A DNA stretch of 64,000 bases from JACKFB01 sp041389525 (lineage in GTDB: Bacteria > Myxococcota_A > UBA9042 > PHBI01 > JACKFB01), in NCBI GenBank assembly GCA_041389525.1, contig JAWKRR010000010.1, positions 1 through 64,000 on the forward strand, in the 5' to 3' direction. Under the pieces are notes generated by a model, which was not told the origin of the DNA, ran no database searches, and saw nothing but the letters and a program-made list of their open reading frames with translations. How positions within the stretch are numbered: position 1 is the stretch's first letter; each line of letters begins with the position of its first letter. Positions 1 through 10,688 of the stretch are shown one piece after another. Made by a program: the position numbers and the translations under genes.

Positions 1-2
1 CC

Positions 3-2546
<2,544 letters not shown>

Positions 2547-2788
2547 TGCCGGCGCAATCACGCGCTGCCTTCGAAGCAAAGGGGGAGGCCAGTGGAAGGG
2601 GCTAGGGGTCAAAACTGCTTACTCGTATCTTGACCATTCGCTACCATTGGCTTGCGCCGGGAGGGGTGTGGAGCTTCGCACTTCGCGGAAGGCTGGCCGC
2701 ACCTGCCCTGCCCCACCGCACCTGATAGACCAGTGGCCCCACCCGCGCTGGCGAGTGGGTCTCGGCGGGGTCCTGCGGACGCGGGCGG

Positions 2789-2817
2789 TTGACGACGAGT
2801 AGTTTATAAACTACAAC
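2789..2817 (+). promoter_or_regulatory. Promoter with 16-bp palindromic operator of the HigBA-like pair
   Basis: A TTGACG (2789-2794) is followed after 17 bases by TACAAC (2812-2817). A perfect 16-base palindrome, GTAGTTTATAAACTAC (2799-2814), overlaps the spacer and the -10 box. It lies 13 bases before the ATG at 2827. Such an A/T-rich palindrome in a high-GC genome, directly ahead of a toxin-antitoxin operon, is the expected operator for autorepression by the antitoxin. That role is inferred. Confidence 0.55.
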
Positions 2818-2826
2818 AGGCGCATC

Positions 2827-3123
2827 ATGCTTGAGTTGAAGCAGACAGAGACGTTCAGGCGGTGACGGACGCGGCTCAAGGATGAGCGGGCGCGGGCGTT
2901 GATGGCGTCGCGCCTCGACCGCTTGGCTTCCGGGCACGCCGGAGATGTACAGCCGGTAGGAGATGGGATCAGCGAGCTGCGCATCCATCACGGGCCCGGA
3001 TACCGCATCTACTTCCAGAAGCGAGGGGCGACGCTCATCGTTTTGCTGTGCGGCGGCGACAAAGGCACCCAGACGAGGGACATCCAGAAAGCGAAACGAC
3101 TGGCTGACGAATGGAGCGAATGA
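2827..3123 (+). pseudogene. RelE/HigB-type toxin (Gp49/HI1419-like) interrupted by TGA
   Basis: Reading from ATG 2827 gives MLELKQTETFRR, then an in-frame TGA at 2863-2865, then RTRLKDERARAL running into the toxin body (RLDRLASGHAGDVQPVGDG, GPGYRIYF, VLLCGGDKGTQ) to the stop at 3121-3123. This family (phage-derived Gp49-like, or addiction-module killer HI1419) is about 100 residues long and normally has Trp after TFRR, so TGG to TGA is the simplest explanation. Initiation at TTG/ATG codons near 2896-2899 would give a 74-residue protein lacking the first strand and helix. RelE-family toxins are mRNA interferases acting at the ribosome. The downstream antitoxin is intact. The gene is probably inactive unless the TGA is read through. 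Confidence 0.75.
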
Positions 3124-3124
3124 A

Positions 3125-3418
3125 ATGGCCGAGAAGCTGACCACCTATGATCCCGCCGAGGACTTGGCCACCGACGAAGCGATCGCTACCTTCATGGCCG
3201 AAGCGCTTCAAACCAACGACGCCGCTTACGTCGCGCATGCGCTGGGTGTCGTGGCTCGCGCCAAGGGCATGGCCCAGATCGCGGCCCAAACTGGCCTCTC
3301 TCGCGAGCAGCTTTACCGCTCGTTCAGCGACAGCGGCAACCCCACGTTGAAAACCACCCTCGTCGTCATGAAAGCACTGGGAATCGAGCTGACCGCGAGA
3401 GTGCCGTCCGCTCCGTGA
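3125..3418 (+). CDS. HigA-like antitoxin (addiction module antidote family)
   Basis: 97 residues starting at ATG 3125, one base after the toxin stop, which indicates co-translation. The N-terminal segment KLTTYDPAEDLATDEAIATFM is followed by an HTH region: ALGVVARAKGMAQIAAQTG, then LSREQLYRSFSDSGNPTLKT. That layout is typical of the antidote partner of HI1419/Gp49-type toxins. It should neutralise the upstream toxin and, through the HTH, bind the palindrome at 2799-2814. The gene is intact although the toxin is broken, a common state in decaying modules because loss of the antitoxin first would be lethal. The longer frame starting at 2963 overlaps the toxin and is not the real start. Confidence 0.8.
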   Translation: MAEKLTTYDPAEDLATDEAIATFMAEALQTNDAAYVAHALGVVARAKGMAQIAAQTGLSREQLYRSFSDSGNPTLKTTLVVMKALGIELTARVPSAP

Positions 3419-3617
3419 CCATCTCTGCCTCAGGACGCACCTGCGGGGACTGGACAGGGCGCAAGACAGCTCACTTCGCCGCTTCCACAGGACAGAGGTT
3501 CGGCGGATTGCTCGACTCAAGCAGGGCGTGGGACCTCGCTGGGGGGCCTCCGTGGAAACCGCGGGGGGATTCCGGTATGAATCGGCGGGCACTTGAGATG
3601 GCGGGGCTCTGCTGAAG

Positions 3618-4916
3618 ATGACGATGCTAGCGAAGTTCGGGCGGGCGGTTGCGGCGGTGGTCGTGGCTTGCGCGCTGGTGGCTTGCCCTGGCGGCGGCGA
3701 GGGCGGGGACGCTTCGGACGCCGACGCCAGCGGTGACGCGGCGGATGTGCCTGGGGGCGGACGGGACTACTTCGTGGGCGCTCGGCTGGAGGGCTACGAC
3801 ATTGCGGCCGCGCGTCGGCGGGTGATGTCGGTGGAGGCGGCCGGCGACCCGGCGAATTACGAGGTCGTCGTCGTCCCGGTGGACCAGTTGGGGCTGCCTT
3901 GGGACGCGTTTGTGGGGCCGGGCAATACGCCTTCGGAGCTTCCTGGCGCTTGGGTGGCTGCCCTCGACGCGATGAAGACCGCGGCGTTGGCGACTGGGAA
4001 GCCGATGGTGCTCTCGCTTAGCCCGCTGGCACCTGATTTCGACACGCTGGCGCCTGCGGCTCGTGAGGAGTCGGGGCTCTTGGTGCTGAACAGCCAGTGG
4101 ACCCAGCGCTGCTATGACCCCTCCAAGGACCCGGAGCCCCATCGCTATCGCGACCGCTACGCGGGCTACGTGACGTGGATCGTTCAGCGCTTTCAGCCGC
4201 GCTGGGTGATCTTGGCGCAGCGCATCAACCGCTACGAGACCTGCGGGCGCCCGGCCTACGACGCCGTGGCGGACTACGCGGGCGAGGCGAGGCGGCGACT
4301 GGCCGCGCTGCCCGCGGGGACGATCACGGCGGAGACCATCGTGACCGTGGACGTCGAGGATCTGTATGGCTTCCCGAAGCCCGGCGGGCCCTGCGACGCG
4401 AAGTCTGCCGCCGATTGCTTCGCGCAGCGCTCGGTCCTGCTGAGCGAGGTCGACGCCGATATCCTGGGCCTGGACAGCTACCCGGCCATCGCGGTGCCCA
4501 CCGTGGGCGCCTTGCCCCAGGACTGGCTGGACCGCGTCGCTAGCGCGCGTGCGGACCTTCCCGCGGTCGTCACCGGCACCTCGCTGCCGGCCGTCGATCT
4601 CTTCACCCGAAAGGGGACCTGCCAGCCCATCCTCGTCTCCAGCGACGTGCTGCAGCGCGGCTGGCTCGACCAGGTGCTGTCGACGGCGGTCAGCCACGAC
4701 ATGGCCTTCGTCGTGTGGCATCCACTGCAAGACCTGCTGGACGGGGCGGCCGCCGCGGCGTGCCCTTGCCCCACCGGCGAGCCGGTCTGCGACCACCTCA
4801 ACCAACTCAACGCGGGCGCCGACGACGTGCGCCGCCTCGTCACCGGCGGCCTCTTTGAGCGCGACGGTACCGAGCGAATCGGAGGAACACTGTGGAAAGG
4901 ACTCTTCACGCCATGA
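3618..4916 (+). CDS. Lipoprotein with predicted TIM-barrel-like domain
   Basis: 432 residues. A signal peptide with lipobox ALVAC (Cys near residue 23) is followed by an acidic Gly/Asp linker (GGEGGDASDADASGDAAD) of the kind seen in other lipoproteins of this window. The rest has alternating beta-strand and helix segments (YEVVVVPVD, KPMVLSLSP, PRWVILAQRINRYE, ADILGLDSYPAI, MAFVVWHP). This resembles a glycoside-hydrolase-like (beta/alpha)8 barrel. The strand that often carries a catalytic Asn-Glu reads AQRINRYE, so activity is uncertain. Paired Cys in the body fit an extracytoplasmic location. The gene ends inside the start of the following PDZ protein, so the two are probably co-transcribed. 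No specific family is recognised. Confidence 0.6.
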   Translation: MTMLAKFGRAVAAVVVACALVACPGGGEGGDASDADASGDAADVPGGGRDYFVGARLEGYDIAAARRRVMSVEAAGDPANYEVVVVPVDQLGLPWDAFVGPGNTPSELPGAWVAALDAMKTAALATGKPMVLSLSPLAPDFDTLAPAAREESGLLVLNSQWTQRCYDPSKDPEPHRYRDRYAGYVTWIVQRFQPRWVILAQRINRYETCGRPAYDAVADYAGEARRRLAALPAGTITAETIVTVDVEDLYGFPKPGGPCDAKSAADCFAQRSVLLSEVDADILGLDSYPAIAVPTVGALPQDWLDRVASARADLPAVVTGTSLPAVDLFTRKGTCQPILVSSDVLQRGWLDQVLSTAVSHDMAFVVWHPLQDLLDGAAAAACPCPTGEPVCDHLNQLNAGADDVRRLVTGGLFERDGTERIGGTLWKGLFTP

Positions 4917-5761
4917 CGCTGACGAACACTGCGAACTGGAGAGCGCGGGCCGGGCTGGCGTGCTTGGTCGCGCTGCTCTGCGTTCCCAGCCGCGCTTGGG
5001 CCGAAGGGGAGGGCGAGACCGAGACCTTCCAGCAGGCCGTCTTGGCCCTCGGCCCCGCGACCGACAAGGGCGCGCCGGCGACGGCGAAGCTCTTTCGCGA
5101 GCGGCTGATGGCCCCGCCGGGCGCTGTGGATCCCGGGGCGCGGGCCTTCTGCGGCCGCTACCTGCCGGTGGTTCGCCGCGCGCTGGACGCGAAGAAGGGC
5201 TCGTCGTGCGAGGCGATGGTCGACGTGCTGCAGGCCCAAGCGATGTGCCGCTGGTTCAGCGGCGCGGACGAGGAGGCCGGCGGCCTGCTGCGCGAGGTCG
5301 GCCGCATGCGCTGCGCCGCCGAGAACATCGACGGGCTGAGCCGGGCCATCGACCTGGCCGAGCGCTGGCTGTGGACCGAGCCCGTCCGCGCGCTGGTGGA
5401 CGCTCAGGCGGAGGGGCCCGAGACCCTGCCGAACCGCGCGCGCATCGACGCCATCGACAACCGCCGCGCGATGGCCATCGCGGCCTTCGGCGGCAACGGA
5501 TGGGGCCGCGGGCTGCTGGTGGTCGCCCGCAGCGCCATGGGGCCGGCCGGTCGCGCCAGCCTCGACGTCGGCGACGTCATCCTAAACGTCGACGCGCAAC
5601 CCGTGTGGAGCCTGGAGGCCATGAAGGTCCTGCTCGGCGACGGCAGCCGCCGGCACCCCTTCGTGTCGATGCGCGCGGGTCGGCGCTCTGAGGGCTCGTG
5701 GATGGGGCTGGTCGAGGGCGTGACCTTCTTGCCGCTGCCGGAGCGCACCGCCGGACGGTAG
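4892..5761 (+). CDS. Secreted PDZ-domain protein
   Basis: 289 residues from GTG 4892, which has a good Shine-Dalgarno (GGAGGA, 4881-4886). The alternative ATG at 4913 overlaps the upstream stop as ATGA and gives the same mature protein. Hydrophobic LACLVALLCV with SRAWA makes a Sec signal peptide. The middle is helical with several Cys (AFCGRYLP, SSCEAM, AMCRWF). The C-terminal ~75 residues resemble a PDZ fold (GRGLLVVARSAMGPAGRA, LDVGDVILNVDAQPVWSLEA). No protease catalytic domain is seen, so it is probably a periplasmic adaptor rather than an enzyme. Translational coupling with the preceding lipoprotein suggests a joint role. Confidence 0.65.
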   Translation: MERTLHAMTLTNTANWRARAGLACLVALLCVPSRAWAEGEGETETFQQAVLALGPATDKGAPATAKLFRERLMAPPGAVDPGARAFCGRYLPVVRRALDAKKGSSCEAMVDVLQAQAMCRWFSGADEEAGGLLREVGRMRCAAENIDGLSRAIDLAERWLWTEPVRALVDAQAEGPETLPNRARIDAIDNRRAMAIAAFGGNGWGRGLLVVARSAMGPAGRASLDVGDVILNVDAQPVWSLEAMKVLLGDGSRRHPFVSMRAGRRSEGSWMGLVEGVTFLPLPERTAGR

Positions 5762-6079
5762 CGCGCCGCGGCAGCCGTAGCGGACCGCCGCGCCCCGGAG
5801 GGCGGCGGCGACGATGTCTGGGGCCGATGCGCCCGCTCGCGCCCGGGACTGGCCTGGGGCGTTGCGTCACGGCCGGGGCAGGGTGCCCCTCGCTGCCGGG
5901 CGGGGGGCAGCTCGCGGCCGCGCCTTCCCGGCGCGATGTTTCACGCCCCGAGCCCCGTCACTACGGCGAATGCGGGCCCGCCGCGCTGGCTGGCACTGCG
6001 ATTGCAACCCTGTCGCAACCTCTGAGCAACACGGACGGATGGCCGACCGGCCCCGATCCCCAAAACCGAGAGGAAAATC
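5762..6079. other. 318-base intergenic region without a supported gene
   Basis: GC-rich spacer between the PDZ protein and the DUF2383-like gene. No plausible coding frame with codon bias like the neighbours, no RNA gene and no clear terminator with a T-tract were found. The last bases contain the ribosome-binding site GAGAGGA of the next gene. A promoter for that gene probably lies here but no convincing boxes were seen. Confidence 0.5.
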
Positions 6080-6544
6080 ATGGCTCTTCAGACTGTCACG
6101 ACGATGGATTCCAAGACGATCGAGAAGCTCCAGGACCTGATTCAGGAGAACTTCGACAGCGCCAAGGGGCTGGCCCAGGCCGCCGACAGCATCGAGAACG
6201 CGCGCACGGGCAACATCCTCCGCCGCATCTCCGCGGACCGGCTCATGCAGGCCTCCGAGCTTCAGCAGTACGTCGAGTTCAACCGCGAGCAGCCCGAGGA
6301 CGAGGGCAGCTTCGGCGGCACCATGCGCGCCAAGTGGCTCAAGTTCCGCAGCACGCTCAACGGCGGCGACGCCCACGTGGTGCTCATCGAGGCCGAGCGC
6401 ATGGAGGACCACATCCGCGACCTCTACGAGGACGTGCTCAAGAAGACGGCGGGCTCGCCGGTGAACGCGGTGTTGCAGCGGCAGCACCGGAACGTGAAGG
6501 GCCAGCACGACCAGGTGAAGGCGCTGCGCGACGCGGTCGCGTAA
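6080..6544 (+). CDS. DUF2383/PA2169-like four-helix protein
   Basis: 154 residues from ATG 6080 with GAGAGGA six bases upstream. The sequence is almost fully helical: SKTIEKLQDLIQENFDSAKGLAQAA, GNILRRISADRLMQASELQQYV, ADRV-like acidic helices, and a C-terminal helix ending HDQVKALRDAVA. Length and layout match the PA2169/DUF2383 ferritin-like four-helix-bundle family, whose members appear in stress-response settings; their biochemical role is unclear. No signal peptide, so cytoplasmic. It stands alone, with its own intergenic regions on both sides. Confidence 0.65.
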   Translation: MALQTVTTMDSKTIEKLQDLIQENFDSAKGLAQAADSIENARTGNILRRISADRLMQASELQQYVEFNREQPEDEGSFGGTMRAKWLKFRSTLNGGDAHVVLIEAERMEDHIRDLYEDVLKKTAGSPVNAVLQRQHRNVKGQHDQVKALRDAVA

Positions 6545-6632
6545 GCACGGCGCGGGCTGTGTTCGGCGCAGGGGGCGGTCGCAGCCTTAGGCGACTCCCC
6601 TGCGCCATCACGGCGCGCAGGGAGCCCAGACG

Positions 6633-6893
6633 ATGGCGACGCTCGCCACCCCAGCCAAATCGGCCACGCTCTACAGGATGGTCACGCCGGACCACATCTG
6701 CCCTTACGGCCTGAAGAGCCTCTACCTCCTTAAACGCCAGGGCTTTGAGGTCGACGACCAGCACCTGAGGTCGCGCGCCGAGACCGACGCGTTTCAGGCA
6801 CGCCACGAGGTCGAGACCACGCCCCAGACCTTCATCGACGGTCGGCGGATCGGCGGCCTCGACAAGCTGCGGGCCTATTTCGAGGGGCTGTAG
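6633..6893 (+). CDS. Glutaredoxin-like protein
   Basis: 86 residues. A thioredoxin-fold start (ATLYRMVTPDHICPYGLKSLYLL) contains a CPYG active site with a single Cys, followed by the cis-Pro segment TTPQTFIDGRRIGG that binds glutathione in glutaredoxins. The spacing matches small GrxC-type proteins, although the second Cys of CPYC is replaced by Gly. This suggests monothiol chemistry (deglutathionylation) rather than dithiol reduction. Cytoplasmic. GGGAG lies about 9 bases before ATG 6633. A strong hairpin follows directly after the stop. Confidence 0.8.
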   Translation: MATLATPAKSATLYRMVTPDHICPYGLKSLYLLKRQGFEVDDQHLRSRAETDAFQARHEVETTPQTFIDGRRIGGLDKLRAYFEGL

Positions 6894-6894
6894 T

Positions 6895-6953
6895 GTCAGA
6901 CCCCCACACTCCACACTTCGCGCGCCAAGTGCGGAGCGTGGGGGAGGGCTGAC
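6895..6953 (+). terminator. Long imperfect hairpin after the glutaredoxin gene
   Basis: GTCAGACCCCCACACTCCAC... pairs with ...GTGCGGAGCGTGGGGGAGGGCTGAC over about 24 bases with a few mismatches and a loop of about 8 (CGCGCGCC). It begins one base after the stop. No T-tract follows, so it may be a factor-independent terminator of the T-less type, or an mRNA-stabilising or REP-like structure. Confidence 0.5.
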
Positions 6954-7007
6954 AAGAGCCGCTGACTCAAGCTCGACCCGGCCGAGGCCCGCGGCCGCGC
7001 TGGGGAC

Positions 7008-7610
7008 GTGAGCCAAGCCGTCGGAAGCCAGCGCATACCGACCTACGCCGACATCGAGGCGCTGCCGCCACACGTGGTGGGGGAGATCCTGGCCGGCGAG
7101 CCGGTGGTGAGTCCGCGGCCGGCGGCGCCGCGCGCGGTGACCTGCTCCGCGCTGGGCGCTTTGCTTGGAACGCCCTTTGCGCTTGGAAAAGGGGGGCCGG
7201 GAGGTTGGCAGATCCTCCACGAGCCGGAGTTGAGTCTGGATGTGGATCCGCGCTTCGACCCGGTCGTGCCCGACCTGGCCGGGTGGCGGATCGAGGTGAT
7301 GCCGGACCGGATACAGACGGCCCAATTTCACATCGCGCCGCAGTGGGTCTGCGAGGTGCTGTCGCCGAGCACGCAGCTTCGCGACCGCACGCTGAAGCTC
7401 CCGTTCTACGCCCGCGCCACGGTGCAGCACCTCTGGTTCATCGACCCGCTCGGCGAGACCCTCGAGGTCTACGCGCTGGAAGGCGAGCGTTGGGTGGTGG
7501 CCGGCATGTACGGTGGCGATGACGTCGTGGCGGCCGAGCCATTCGGCGCTGTCCCGCTCGAGCTCTGCTGGCTCTGGGGCCGCCGGCCGGTCGGGGACGC
7601 TGCGCCCTAG
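7008..7610 (+). CDS. Uma2-family (DUF820) putative endonuclease
   Basis: 200 residues from GTG 7008. Uma2 signatures are present: TYADIEALPPHVVGEILAGEPVVSP at the N-terminus, the core acid VVPDLAGWR, WVCEVLSPST (the catalytic Glu of the PD-(D/E)XK-like fold), then RDRTLKLPFYA (Lys), and HLWFIDPLGETLEVYAL. The family is expanded in cyanobacteria, planctomycetes and myxobacteria and is thought to be a restriction-endonuclease-fold nuclease of unknown biological role. It often sits singly near toxin-antitoxin genes, as here beside VapBC. No methylase or other restriction partner is adjacent. Confidence 0.8.
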   Translation: MSQAVGSQRIPTYADIEALPPHVVGEILAGEPVVSPRPAAPRAVTCSALGALLGTPFALGKGGPGGWQILHEPELSLDVDPRFDPVVPDLAGWRIEVMPDRIQTAQFHIAPQWVCEVLSPSTQLRDRTLKLPFYARATVQHLWFIDPLGETLEVYALEGERWVVAGMYGGDDVVAAEPFGAVPLELCWLWGRRPVGDAAP

Positions 7611-7776
7611 AGAGCGGACCGAGCGTTTCCGGGGGATGTGGGGTTGGTCGGGCCGGGCGAGGTCGCGCCGCGGTCGGGGCGCCGTAGGCCGTTCGGGGCC
7701 GGGTCTTGCCACGACGTCGACGCGGCTCGTGGCGGGGCCTTGTTCTAGTGGCGGGCCCACGACTGGATGGCTTGCG

Positions 7777-7816
7777 TTGCATCTTGACGTCGGCAGGATG
7801 CGGCATCATGATGCAA
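7777..7816 (+). promoter_or_regulatory. vapBC promoter/operator, probably leaderless
   Basis: TTGACG (7784-7789) and CATGAT (7807-7812) are separated by 17 bases, which would put the transcription start within a base or two of ATG 7819, so the mRNA would have almost no leader. The inverted repeat TTGCATC (7777-7783) / GATGCAA (7810-7816) flanks both boxes, and the perfect palindrome GCATCATGATGC covers 7803-7814. Both are likely VapB or VapBC binding sites. Confidence 0.5.
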
Positions 7817-7818
7817 GC

Positions 7819-8070
7819 ATGCGTACCACTTTGACGATCGACGACGATTTGCACGCCCTGCTTGAGCAGCGAGCGCGGATGGAGCGTCGGTCGGTCCGGG
7901 AGGTCGTCAATGATGCGCTTCGCGAAGCGCTCGTGGGTCGACGGTCATCGAGGCCGTATCGGGTCGAGGTGCATCACGCTCGCTTCATGCCCGGAATCGA
8001 CCCGGAACGCTTGAACCAGCTCGCCGATGAGCTAGAGGACGACGAGTTCCTCGCGCGGATGGGTCGGTGA
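7819..8070 (+). CDS. vapB: VapB-type antitoxin
   Basis: 83 residues. The N-terminal MRTTLTIDDDLHALLEQRARMERRSVREVVNDALREAL is a ribbon-helix-helix DNA-binding module of the VapB type. The C-terminal half (PERLNQLADELEDDEFLARMG) is the acidic tail that wraps the PIN toxin. The stop overlaps the toxin start as GTGA (8067-8070), so translation is coupled. A longer upstream reading from 7513 lacks support, and no Shine-Dalgarno precedes ATG 7819, consistent with the leaderless promoter proposed above. Confidence 0.85.
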   Translation: MRTTLTIDDDLHALLEQRARMERRSVREVVNDALREALVGRRSSRPYRVEVHHARFMPGIDPERLNQLADELEDDEFLARMGR

Positions 8071-8501
8071 TTATCCCCGACCTGAACATCCTGCTCTACG
8101 CGACGATTTCGGCGTCCGCGCGGCATGAGCGCGCGCGCAGTTGGTGGGAGACCACGCTCTCAGGGGACGCGCCCGTGGGGCTGGTCGCGCCGGTGGTATT
8201 TGGCTTCTTGCGGCTGGCGACGAGTCGCCGCGTGTTTGACGCGCCCATGAGCGTCGACGCGGCCGTCGGGCACGTCGAGTCTTGGCTCGCGAGGCCAAAC
8301 GTCGAATACCTCGCGGGCGGGCCGCGGCAGCTTCAGGTAGCGCTTGCCCTGGTGCGAGAGGTCGGCGCCGCTGGAAACCTCACGACTGACGTTCAGATCG
8401 CGGCCCACGCGCTGTGCGTTCAGGGCACTGTGTACACCCATGACAGCGACTTCGCGCGATTCGAGCGCGTGGCGCGGGTGTATCCACTCCGCGACGCGTG
8501 A
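8067..8501 (+). CDS. vapC: VapC-type PIN-domain toxin ribonuclease
   Basis: 144 residues from GTG 8067, overlapping the antitoxin. PIN-domain acids are visible: the first Asp in IIPDLNILLYA, a Glu/Asp pair in the central helix, then GAAGNLTTDVQIAAHAL and THDSDFARF near the C-terminus, which coordinate Mg2+ for RNA cleavage. The sequence is of the TA-system VapC type with the characteristic VPRLRLATSRRVF-like region (FGFLRLATSRRVFDAPMS). Expected targets are initiator tRNA or other structured RNAs; the specific target cannot be read. Intact and full length. Confidence 0.88.
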   Translation: MIIPDLNILLYATISASARHERARSWWETTLSGDAPVGLVAPVVFGFLRLATSRRVFDAPMSVDAAVGHVESWLARPNVEYLAGGPRQLQVALALVREVGAAGNLTTDVQIAAHALCVQGTVYTHDSDFARFERVARVYPLRDA

Positions 8502-8657
8502 ACTGGCGCGCGACTCCTTCGCGGCTCCTTCGCGACTCCGGCGGCTCGAGGTCGGCCCGTCAAACCACCGCCCGAGATCGGGTGGCGGCGCTTGGAAAAT
8601 GCCGGGTAGGGCGGGCTGTGCTATGACCCGCGGCGGCTCGGGCAGCCGGAGGAACGC

Positions 8658-10688
8658 TTGGGGGTGGATGGCTACGGCGACGAGGACATCCGTGTTCTCG
8701 AGGGGTTAGAGGCGGTTCGGCTGCGGCCGGGCATGTACATCGGCTCGACGGGGACGCGCGGGCTGCATCACCTCGTCTACGAGATCGTCGACAACGCCGT
8801 CGACGAGGCGCTGGCTGGGCACGCCAAGCTCATCGAGGTGCGGCTGGAGCCCGACGACACCGTGGTCGTTCGCGACGACGGGCGCGGCATCCCGACCGGC
8901 ATCAACGCGGAGACCGGGCGACCGACCGCGGAGGTGGTGTTCACGAAGCTCCACGCCGGCGGCAAGTTCGGCGGCAGCGGCTACAAGGTCTCGGGCGGTC
9001 TGCACGGCGTCGGCGCGTCGGTGGTCAACGCCCTGAGCTCGTCGCTCGAGGTCGAGATCTGGCGCGACGGGAAGGCGTTTGCGCAGCGCTACTCGCGCGG
9101 CGTGCCCCTGAGCGACCTGACCGAGACCGGCGGGACGCGCAAGCGCGGGACCCAGGTGCGGTTTCGGCCCGACTCGCAGATCTTCCAGGCGACGCGCTTC
9201 TCGATCGAGATCCTCGGGAACCGCCTGCGCGAGCTGGCTTTTCTCAACCCCGGGCTGGCGATTCGGCTGGAGGACCAGCGGCCGATGCCCGACGAGGTGC
9301 TGGCCGAGGGCGAGGAGGCGGCGGAGCGCTTCGACACGACCTTCGCGTACCCAGGCGGCGTGGGGGATTTCGTCCAGTACCTCAACGAGAACCGGGCGGC
9401 CATCCACGACCCCATCGTGTTCCGGGACGTCGCCGGCGACATCGAGGTGGAGATCGGGCTGCAGTACAACGACGGCTACTCCGAGAGCATCGCGAGCTAC
9501 GTCAACTGCATCAACACCATCGAAGGTGGGCAGCACGAGACGGGCTTCAAGACCGCGCACACCCGGGTGATGAACGAGTACGCGCGGAAGCTCGGGATTT
9601 GGAAGAAGAAGGAGAACCTCACCGGCGACGACGTGCGCGAGGGGATGGTCGGGGTCATCAACCTGCGGATGACCAACGTGGAGTTCGAGGGGCAGACCAA
9701 GTCGAAGCTTGGCAATCCCGAGGCGCGGGCGGCGGTCGAGGAGGTCACCAGCAAGCATCTGGCTGCGTTTCTGGAGGAGAACCCGAAGGTCGCGAAGCTG
9801 CTGCTGGAGACGGCGGCGCGGGCGTCGTCGGCCCGTGACGCGGCGCGGAAGGCGCGGGCGGCCGTCCGCACCGGGAAGTCGTCGAAGACGCGGACCTCGC
9901 TGGACGGGAAGCTCACGCGGTGTGCCAGCCGCATCGCCGAGGACAACGAGGTCTTCATCGTCGAGGGCGACTCGGCCGGTGGCAGCGCGAAGCAGGCGCG
10001 GGACCGGATTCATCAGGCGATCTTGCCGCTGAAGGGCAAGCCGCTGAACACCGAGAAGGCGACGCTCGCGAAGGTGCTGGCGAATAAGGAGATCCTGGCG
10101 ATTGTGCAGACCATCGGCGCCGGGATCGGCGGCGAGTTCGACCTGGCCGAGGCGAACTACGGGCGGGTCATCATCCTGGCCGACGCCGACGATGACGGGG
10201 CGCACATCCGGTGTTTGCTGCTGACCTTCTTCTACCGGTTCATGAAGGATCTCATCATCTCGGGGCGGGTCTTCATCGCGCAGCCGCCGCTCTTCAAGGT
10301 CGAGCGGAAGGTGAAGAAGCGGATCGAGGTGAAGTACTGCTGGTCGCTCGAGGAGATGACCGCGACGACGGAGAAGTGGGGGCGCGGGGCGGTGGTGCAG
10401 CGCTTCAAAGGTCTGGGCGAGATGGACCCTGACCAGCTCTGGGACACGACGATGAACCCGGAGACGCGGACGCTTGTGCGCGTGGATCTCGAGGACGCGG
10501 CCATCGCGGAGCGGCAGGTGACCGTGCTGATGGGGAGCCGGCCGGAGCTTCGCAAGACGTGGATCGCCGCGAACGTGCGCTTCGGCGAGGACGGCGACGG
10601 GCCGGGTCTAGAAGAAGACGATGAAGATATGGCGGACGACGCGATGGCGTCCGGGGATGACGCGGAACTTCAGGAGGCGTCGCCGTGA
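8658..10688 (+). CDS. parE: DNA topoisomerase IV subunit B (ParE type)
   Basis: 676 residues. TTG 8658 is preceded by GGAGGA (8648-8653); GTG 8664 is an alternative. The GHKL ATPase motifs are present: EIVDNAVDEAL, DDGRGIPTGIN and GLHGVGASVVNAL. The TOPRIM domain has EGDSAGGSAKQARDR and DADDDGAHIRCLLLTFFYR, followed by KGLGEMDPDQLWDTTMNPETRTL. The stretch QTIGAGIGGEFDLAEANY matches ParE of the Gram-positive type (TIGAG.G.DF...NY) better than GyrB, and there is no large GyrB insertion. It acts with the downstream A subunit in chromosome decatenation. An acidic C-terminal tail (EEDDEDMADD) is unusual. The stop overlaps the parC start (GTGA). Confidence 0.85.
   Translation: MGVDGYGDEDIRVLEGLEAVRLRPGMYIGSTGTRGLHHLVYEIVDNAVDEALAGHAKLIEVRLEPDDTVVVRDDGRGIPTGINAETGRPTAEVVFTKLHAGGKFGGSGYKVSGGLHGVGASVVNALSSSLEVEIWRDGKAFAQRYSRGVPLSDLTETGGTRKRGTQVRFRPDSQIFQATRFSIEILGNRLRELAFLNPGLAIRLEDQRPMPDEVLAEGEEAAERFDTTFAYPGGVGDFVQYLNENRAAIHDPIVFRDVAGDIEVEIGLQYNDGYSESIASYVNCINTIEGGQHETGFKTAHTRVMNEYARKLGIWKKKENLTGDDVREGMVGVINLRMTNVEFEGQTKSKLGNPEARAAVEEVTSKHLAAFLEENPKVAKLLLETAARASSARDAARKARAAVRTGKSSKTRTSLDGKLTRCASRIAEDNEVFIVEGDSAGGSAKQARDRIHQAILPLKGKPLNTEKATLAKVLANKEILAIVQTIGAGIGGEFDLAEANYGRVIILADADDDGAHIRCLLLTFFYRFMKDLIISGRVFIAQPPLFKVERKVKKRIEVKYCWSLEEMTATTEKWGRGAVVQRFKGLGEMDPDQLWDTTMNPETRTLVRVDLEDAAIAERQVTVLMGSRPELRKTWIAANVRFGEDGDGPGLEEDDEDMADDAMASGDDAELQEASP

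Noticed and set aside
2863..2865. Selenocysteine at the in-frame TGA of the toxin
   Set aside because: The aligned position is Trp, not Cys, and no SECIS-like hairpin was evident just downstream. A nonsense change explains it.
8706..10205. A 499-residue open frame on the minus strand opposite parE
   Set aside because: Antisense shadow of parE with no recognisable motif.
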